This document shows positions 58,825 through 64,000 of a stretch of DNA of 64,000 bases, in pieces (the first letter of the stretch is position 1; the number at the start of each line of letters is the position of its first letter). Origin of the DNA: Archegozetes longisetosus (lineage: Eukaryota > Arthropoda > Arachnida > Sarcoptiformes > Trhypochthoniidae); NCBI GenBank assembly GCA_018873245.2, contig JAEMBT020000001.1:7382220-7446219 (forward strand), given 5' to 3'. The notes under the pieces were generated by a model. That model was not told the DNA's origin and searched no databases. It saw nothing but the letters and a program-made list of their open reading frames with translations. The position numbers and the translations under genes were made by a program.

Positions 58825-59963
58825 AAATTTTTTAAAATCTTTTTTATAATGTGTTCACTCTTTGAGCGTTCTATTCATTTACTTTTCTTGTATATTATTA
58901 TTTCACTTTTAATACAATTTTATATCTTTTCTGAAGTTTTTTTTATTTTGAAGTGAATCTGATTTTCAGGTTCGATAATATTTATATTTTTAAATTAAGA
59001 AATGCTTAAACCAAAAAGCAATCAAATGATCTCAAGATCAATGTCAGAGAGGATTAGTTCAAACTTTTGTCAATAAAGTATAACTGACAATGATTTAACT
59101 AAAGAATTTAATCTTTTATTTATGCCATTAACTCAAACTATTGAGTCGGAATTTCATTTGTGTCAACATATACACCCAATAAATTAAAATTGCTTGATAG
59201 CGACTAGAGGAACAAAGTTGCTACTTCAACCTACTTGTGATGCACATTAATTCGCTACTAAATTTGATTTCTGGTTTGCTTTGATTACTATATTAAATAT
59301 TATATAAGTTTTTTAACATCTCCAATATTATGTTCTAGTGGAAAGCATGCTGTCGCAACGCATCATTTCTGGTTGCTATCTAAGATATTTCATTTATTGA
59401 GTGTTCCTAGAAGATAAAACTTATCAATAGAAAACTGAGATCGATGGATAAATTAAACAATAATCAAAGCAATAAATAGTCACATGTATAACTACAGATA
59501 TGAGAACAATATTATTTCAGTTAATATGCAAAACTCTTGTTGTCAGGCAACTATTTTAAAATCTCGATCTTGTTTCATGATGTTTTTAACAACAATTTCC
59601 TTCAGCTAATAAATAATTTGCAGGAAGAACACGACAAGTGAATAAAAAAAAGTTACTTATGCCATTCTTACACTGAACCATTGTTAATTATTAGAGGATT
59701 TGGCTGTATTCTCAACTTTCAGTGAATGTTATATCGAGTCTTATGCAAAAAGAGTTTCAATAAGAATAGCTTTAGATATGTATAGGAAAGTTTTATTTAA
59801 ATTAAAAAATCTTTTTCCTTTTAATTATAATATAATTACAAATGTTACAAAATTATAAAAGCCTAGTTACAGTCAATTAATGAGCTTAACAAATAGTTTT
59901 CTTCAAGAGTAATTCAGTTAAAAAATTTTAAATGTTCGTCAAATATAATATTTTACAATTAAT
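58825..59963. other. Intergenic stretch
   Basis: No gene or repeat recognised. The flanking genes converge here. Confidence 0.4.
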
Positions 59964-62265
59964 TTACAATTTGGTGACAACAGAATCAACCGAAGCTTCC
60001 TTATAGTTCTGATTAGCCTTAGCTCTATTAATCCTCAAGAGATCAATAGCCATAGCAATGATAATAGGAATCAAAGACATACACCCTAAAACCAAAAAAC
60101 AAGTTCCAGGAATATTATCAATAGTTATCTTAAATAATAAAGTGAACAACGAGGAGGCAATAATTGGAGCTCCCGCATCGATAACTGCCATTAATGTGAA
60201 AACTCTCCCCAGTTCTGAGGGATCAACAATTTTTGCTATATGTGTTTTGAAACCGATCGGAGCCAAACCCGATGTTGCACCCGCTATAAGCGAGATGTAA
60301 AAACCCGCTGGTGAGAGAATTATTCCTTTTATTGTCATTGTGAAGAATAGACCACAGAATCCGATGATCGAGATCAGCATATCGCTCATTTTGAATACCT
60401 ATATAGTTAATGAAATTTTTTTGTTAGCTAACATAAAATAATGCACATTAATTCAGATCAGGCTCTCATTTAACTGAGTTAACTAATATTAGGTAAACCA
60501 AACAGCGCTCTCATTCAAACTTATTAAGCTATAGTTAGAGAGCATGAGAAACAAAAGTACTTTTGAAATGTTAAATGAAGCTAACGACTTTCCTCTCTTC
60601 AGACTTCATACGGAAATATACCTAGAGTATAAATTTCGCTGAAATTTGATGCGTTAAATATGAATTAATATGATTTCCTGATATATTTTTCAAAAAATGT
60701 ACTACTCTTATAAGATATAAATTTCTCATTAATATTCAAAACATTCAATAAAATCAGCCTTTTTCTACAAATGATTTGAAAATTCCTAAAAAATGCAAAA
60801 TAGAAATCATAATTACCTTAATAAAAATGGGAGTAATAGTCATCATAACCGCAGTATGACTTATAACTCCAAGAGAACTAATATAGCTATAGGTCTCTCC
60901 ATTCCAGCTATAAATCTTCTCAACAAACTGAAAGAGAAAAGATCCTGGACTCAAGATTACAAATAGGTAAAAAAACATCGATAGTATAGTGAGCCATATC
61001 TGAGCCCTAACATAGTTGTCACGCCTTTTAATACAAGTTTTAACAATTTCTTTAACGTTTCTCAAGTCAAACAACAACTTTATCGGATGAACGTTTTTCT
61101 GTTCAAACTCTGAATCAATTTTTTCCTTCATCTCAGATTTAAGATCTTTTTCTCCAAAATTTTCTTCAAAAGCTATTTTGTCGTTTCGTTGATTGATAGC
61201 AAAGAATGCCCACAAGAATGCGAAGAGTCCTCCTATACTACTTATGCCAAATATAAGGGCGTAGTTATGCAACTGTCTGTTTTTACCAACGGGACTCATC
61301 ATCACCAACTTCCCTGCTATGGCCGTCCCTGATGGACATGCTATAAAAAACGTTCCGAATTAAAAGAAATGAATTAATATATCTTATTGCAAGTAAATTG
61401 TTTGTAAAAGTAGAGGATAAGTGAATTCAATGAAAGTGGTCATTTAAATGGTTTTTATCTATTGAGTGAACAAACCTATGGCTAATAGAACTTCAAGAAT
61501 AGTGAATCTTAAAGTTTTATACTTTGTTGGCGTTGTAGCCCCGATATAAGAATATGCTGTTGTCCAAGTCATGGATCCCGATAAGGTGTATGGTAAAAAC
61601 GAGACCAATATGTAATTGATATCTAAATTATTAAAAAAATAGTTATAGTATCTTATAGTATATACTTAATTATACAATAAGTGTAGAATAAGTGAAGATA
61701 TGAATGAAAAGCATTTCCTAAAGTATCGAGTTCAGGTTCAAGCTTGAGAACTAGCTGAGAGTCTTGGATAAATTGATTACTAACATTTCGATGGCTTTTA
61801 TGATGAGAAAAGGGTGAATTTTAAACTAAATGATAACTTACTTGAATCGAAGTAATAAGCATTCAATGTATTAATAGCTGCTTCTATTGCTTGAGTGAGG
61901 GCTCCAATCAAAAAAATAGCTTTTCTTCCATGTATATACTTATCAGTCCAAGAGCCCAGAAACAGTGACCAAACGATTCCCGGAAAAAATGTAATGAATG
62001 TGTGATACATGTTATATTGAACAGCATCCGCCAGTACTAGAGATTTATATTCGTAGTTATTATCAGTAGGTTTCACGTCCGGCAAATTGGCGCAAAAATT
62101 TTCACTCATATTGTATTTAAGTACACATAACTTGTCCTGAATTAACATTTCTAATGGTGTTTTTCTCAAGAATAAAGTAAAACACATTAATATCATATAT
62201 GGTTCGACTTTTAAAAGAGTTGCGAATTTTAAAATTCTCTTAGACTTATGAAAATTAAAAAACAT
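59964..62265 (-). CDS. SLC46-type (proton-coupled folate transporter-like) MFS transporter, copy B
   Basis: Four exons, 61842-62265, 61476-61622, 60817-61340 and 59964-60398, with phases 1, 1 and 0 as in copy A: 1530 nt, 509 residues. It matches copy A along its length: VEPYMILMCFTLFL, LIQDKLCVLKYNM, GSWTDKYIHGRKA, SWNGETYSYISSLG and PAGFYISLIAGATSGLAPIG. The central loop is acidic and lysine-rich. The identical exon layout shows that copies A and B arose by duplication after the introns were in place. An intact reading frame suggests it works; the substrate is not known. Confidence 0.9.
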
Positions 62266-63637
62266 TTTCGAAATAAATAATTTTTTTAAAATACAAGTTT
62301 ATTATAAGTTGAGAAGAAGTTGCATTAAGTTAATGCAGTAAACTGCTATAAATATTTTTGAAATTTATTTATTATGCATTGACTTCGTGAATAAAATATC
62401 AGAATATTCTTCTACCAATTTATATAACTTTGACATTGTTCGAATTTTGGCCACATAGGAGCATTTTATGAGATTAAACTAATCCTTCTGCTGGAATCAA
62501 TAACATGATAATAGTCTTCTAGAGAGAACATTCGATGATTGGATGTTCACATGAGCAGCACAACTGTATTCGGGTTTGTATTATATAAGAGTTGCATAAG
62601 TTTTTATCACTTCTAATCTGATTCCAGTATCTTTATTCTTGACTTTGTGTATATTGTATTCAAATTTTGAAAAAATTGAAATTGGCTTTTGTGACTTTGC
62701 ATGCATTACGAAAAATATAGAATTAATTCATATTGTATTGGCTCTTACTGATTAATACAACAATTAAATAGTTTCCAGGCTCAATAAGGCTATTTATAGG
62801 TCTATAAAATAAGAAATAACTAGATTTTAGAACTATCTAATCACAAGGTATTAAGTAACATGGAGTAAAATAGTTTATTGAGCCAAACAGTAGATTAAAC
62901 TGAATAATTATCGCTATGAGGATAATTATAATCAAAAAGTTATGAACTCGTGAACATGAATGGCAACACGCAACATAAGTCAAATCAAGTGCATATTTGA
63001 TAACAAAAAACTCATGATTAGGCGTGCATTTATTACCCAAATTGATAAACTTGTATAAATATTACATAAACTTGCTAAACAAAGCACAAGAAACAGATCC
63101 AAATTAAGATATATAAATAAAGCCGAAATTTTAATCTTAACAGAAATTTAATAAAGCATTCACCTGAGTTATTATTAAATTGGATTTTAAAATTTTATTT
63201 ATAAATTAATTATACTTAACTTCTGCTCAAGATCAAAAGAAAATTGAATTTTGAGAAGAATTTAATTTTTCTATCATTCTGAAGATTTGACTTAAATATA
63301 TGTAGTTAATGATGTTATTTAATTATACAAGTACGCACGAACGTAAGTGACAACACTTATGTTAAGAACTACTGTAATCGTTATATTTGTTATCTTACTG
63401 ATATAAGCTTAAGTATCTAAATATGTACTTAATCAATTGATAAAAATTATGTCAATAGTGTAAGTAAGAATGGTTAATTATCGCTATGAAGGCTTAAAAT
63501 TCTTATTATTTTCGGCAATAGATTAATTTTTTCTTTGATGGGGTATTGATTAGTTTGATATAAATTGACACGAGTTTTCTTACATTAAAATAATCCTTAG
63601 AATCGTTTCCTTCGGTATCATTATAAGAAAATTGAAA
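62266..63637. other. Divergent intergenic region between transporter copies B and C
   Basis: Copies B and C are transcribed away from each other, so both promoters should be in these 1.4 kb. No clear TATA pair or mobile element is visible. Confidence 0.4.
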
Positions 63638-64000
63638 ATGTTTTTCAATTATTATAAATTCACTCGAGCCTTAACTTTCATAAAGTTACTTAAAATTGAA
63701 GTATTTATGTTCATATTTGCATTTTGTTATGTGTTGCGAAAGTCACCTTTGGATCAGTTAATTCAAGATAAACTATGTAGACTTAAATACAATTTAAGTG
63801 AGCAATTCTGTGAAAACTTACCAGAAATGAAAAAATCTGATAATTTTTATGAATACAAATCTCTTATACTCGGGGATGCGGTTCAGTATAATATGTATCA
63901 CACATTAATTACAACATGTCCAGCAATATTGTGGTCTCTATTTCTCGGAGCATGGATTGATAACTATATTAATGGTAGAAAAACTATATTTCTCATCGGA
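63638..64000 (+). CDS. SLC46-type MFS transporter, copy C, cut by the window edge
   Basis: From ATG 63638 the frame is open to the last base (121 codons). It reads KIEVFMFIFAFCYVLRKSPL, LIQDKLCRLKYNLSEQFCEN and GAWIDNYINGRKTIFLIG, corresponding to the first 120 or so residues of copies A and B. Shared words such as EYKSLILGDAVQYNMYHTLI make it closer to copy B. The first intron, expected some 20 codons later, lies outside the window. Confidence 0.88.
   Translation, partial: MFFNYYKFTRALTFIKLLKIEVFMFIFAFCYVLRKSPLDQLIQDKLCRLKYNLSEQFCENLPEMKKSDNFYEYKSLILGDAVQYNMYHTLITTCPAILWSLFLGAWIDNYINGRKTIFLIG

Overview
This is an AT-rich eukaryotic window with intron-split genes. The introns are mostly 50-700 bp with GT/AG ends. 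The gene set is animal: DEG/ENaC channel, calsequestrin, trypsin-like protease, CBM14 chitin-binding proteins, CCP/sushi receptor, SLC46-type transporters and a MARF1-like protein. CBM14 proteins, a chitinase and a tandem SLC46 group point to an arthropod; a mite or other chelicerate is my best guess, but this is inference. Most gene models were assembled by eye from exon phases. Nearly all come out as an exact multiple of three nucleotides, which is an internal check on the splice sites.

Layout. 1-341 is the edge of a diverged second copy of the calsequestrin gene. 1575-2048 is a hAT relic. 3188-5151 is a DEG/ENaC channel split by a short mariner copy. 5.4-9.1 kb holds a hAT-type MITE, a tRNA-like SINE remnant and a hairpin repeat. 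9.1-11.1 kb (minus) is a calsequestrin carrying an immunoglobulin domain. 12.1-12.7 kb (minus) is a secreted cysteine protein. 14.2-20.1 kb (plus) is a 1280-residue secreted LRR protein with a mucin-like tail, followed by a CCP membrane receptor (20.7-23.0 kb). 23.6-25.2 kb (minus) is a peritrophin-like protein. 25.2-30.1 kb is almost empty. 30.1-32.6 kb (minus) is a MARF1-like gene and 33.3-34.4 kb (minus) a trypsin-like protease. 35.6-39.8 kb holds two repeat-filled hAT MITEs and three decayed copies of an unknown helical protein. 40.7-45.8 kb (plus) has three secreted or surface genes in a row: a small cysteine protein, a mucin-like probable GPI protein and a bacterial-type GH18 chitinase fused to an animal CBM14 domain. 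46-50.7 kb is a nest of DNA transposons (Tc1, piggyBac-like, a long foldback) around a 74-residue gene. 52.2-64 kb has three SLC46-type transporter genes (two minus, one plus and cut by the window edge) with a single-exon F-box/LRR gene between them.

The most notable items are the calsequestrin-Ig fusion, the bacterial-type chitinase with an animal chitin-binding module, the MARF1-like protein with an altered nuclease site and two repeated unknown domains, and the exact mariner insertion into an otherwise open channel gene. Two host genes each lack a single base in a short T run while the rest of the old frame stays open, which looks more like assembly error than decay. I recognised no LTR retroelement, retroviral or Polinton sequence, no rRNA, no intact tRNA and no CRISPR array.
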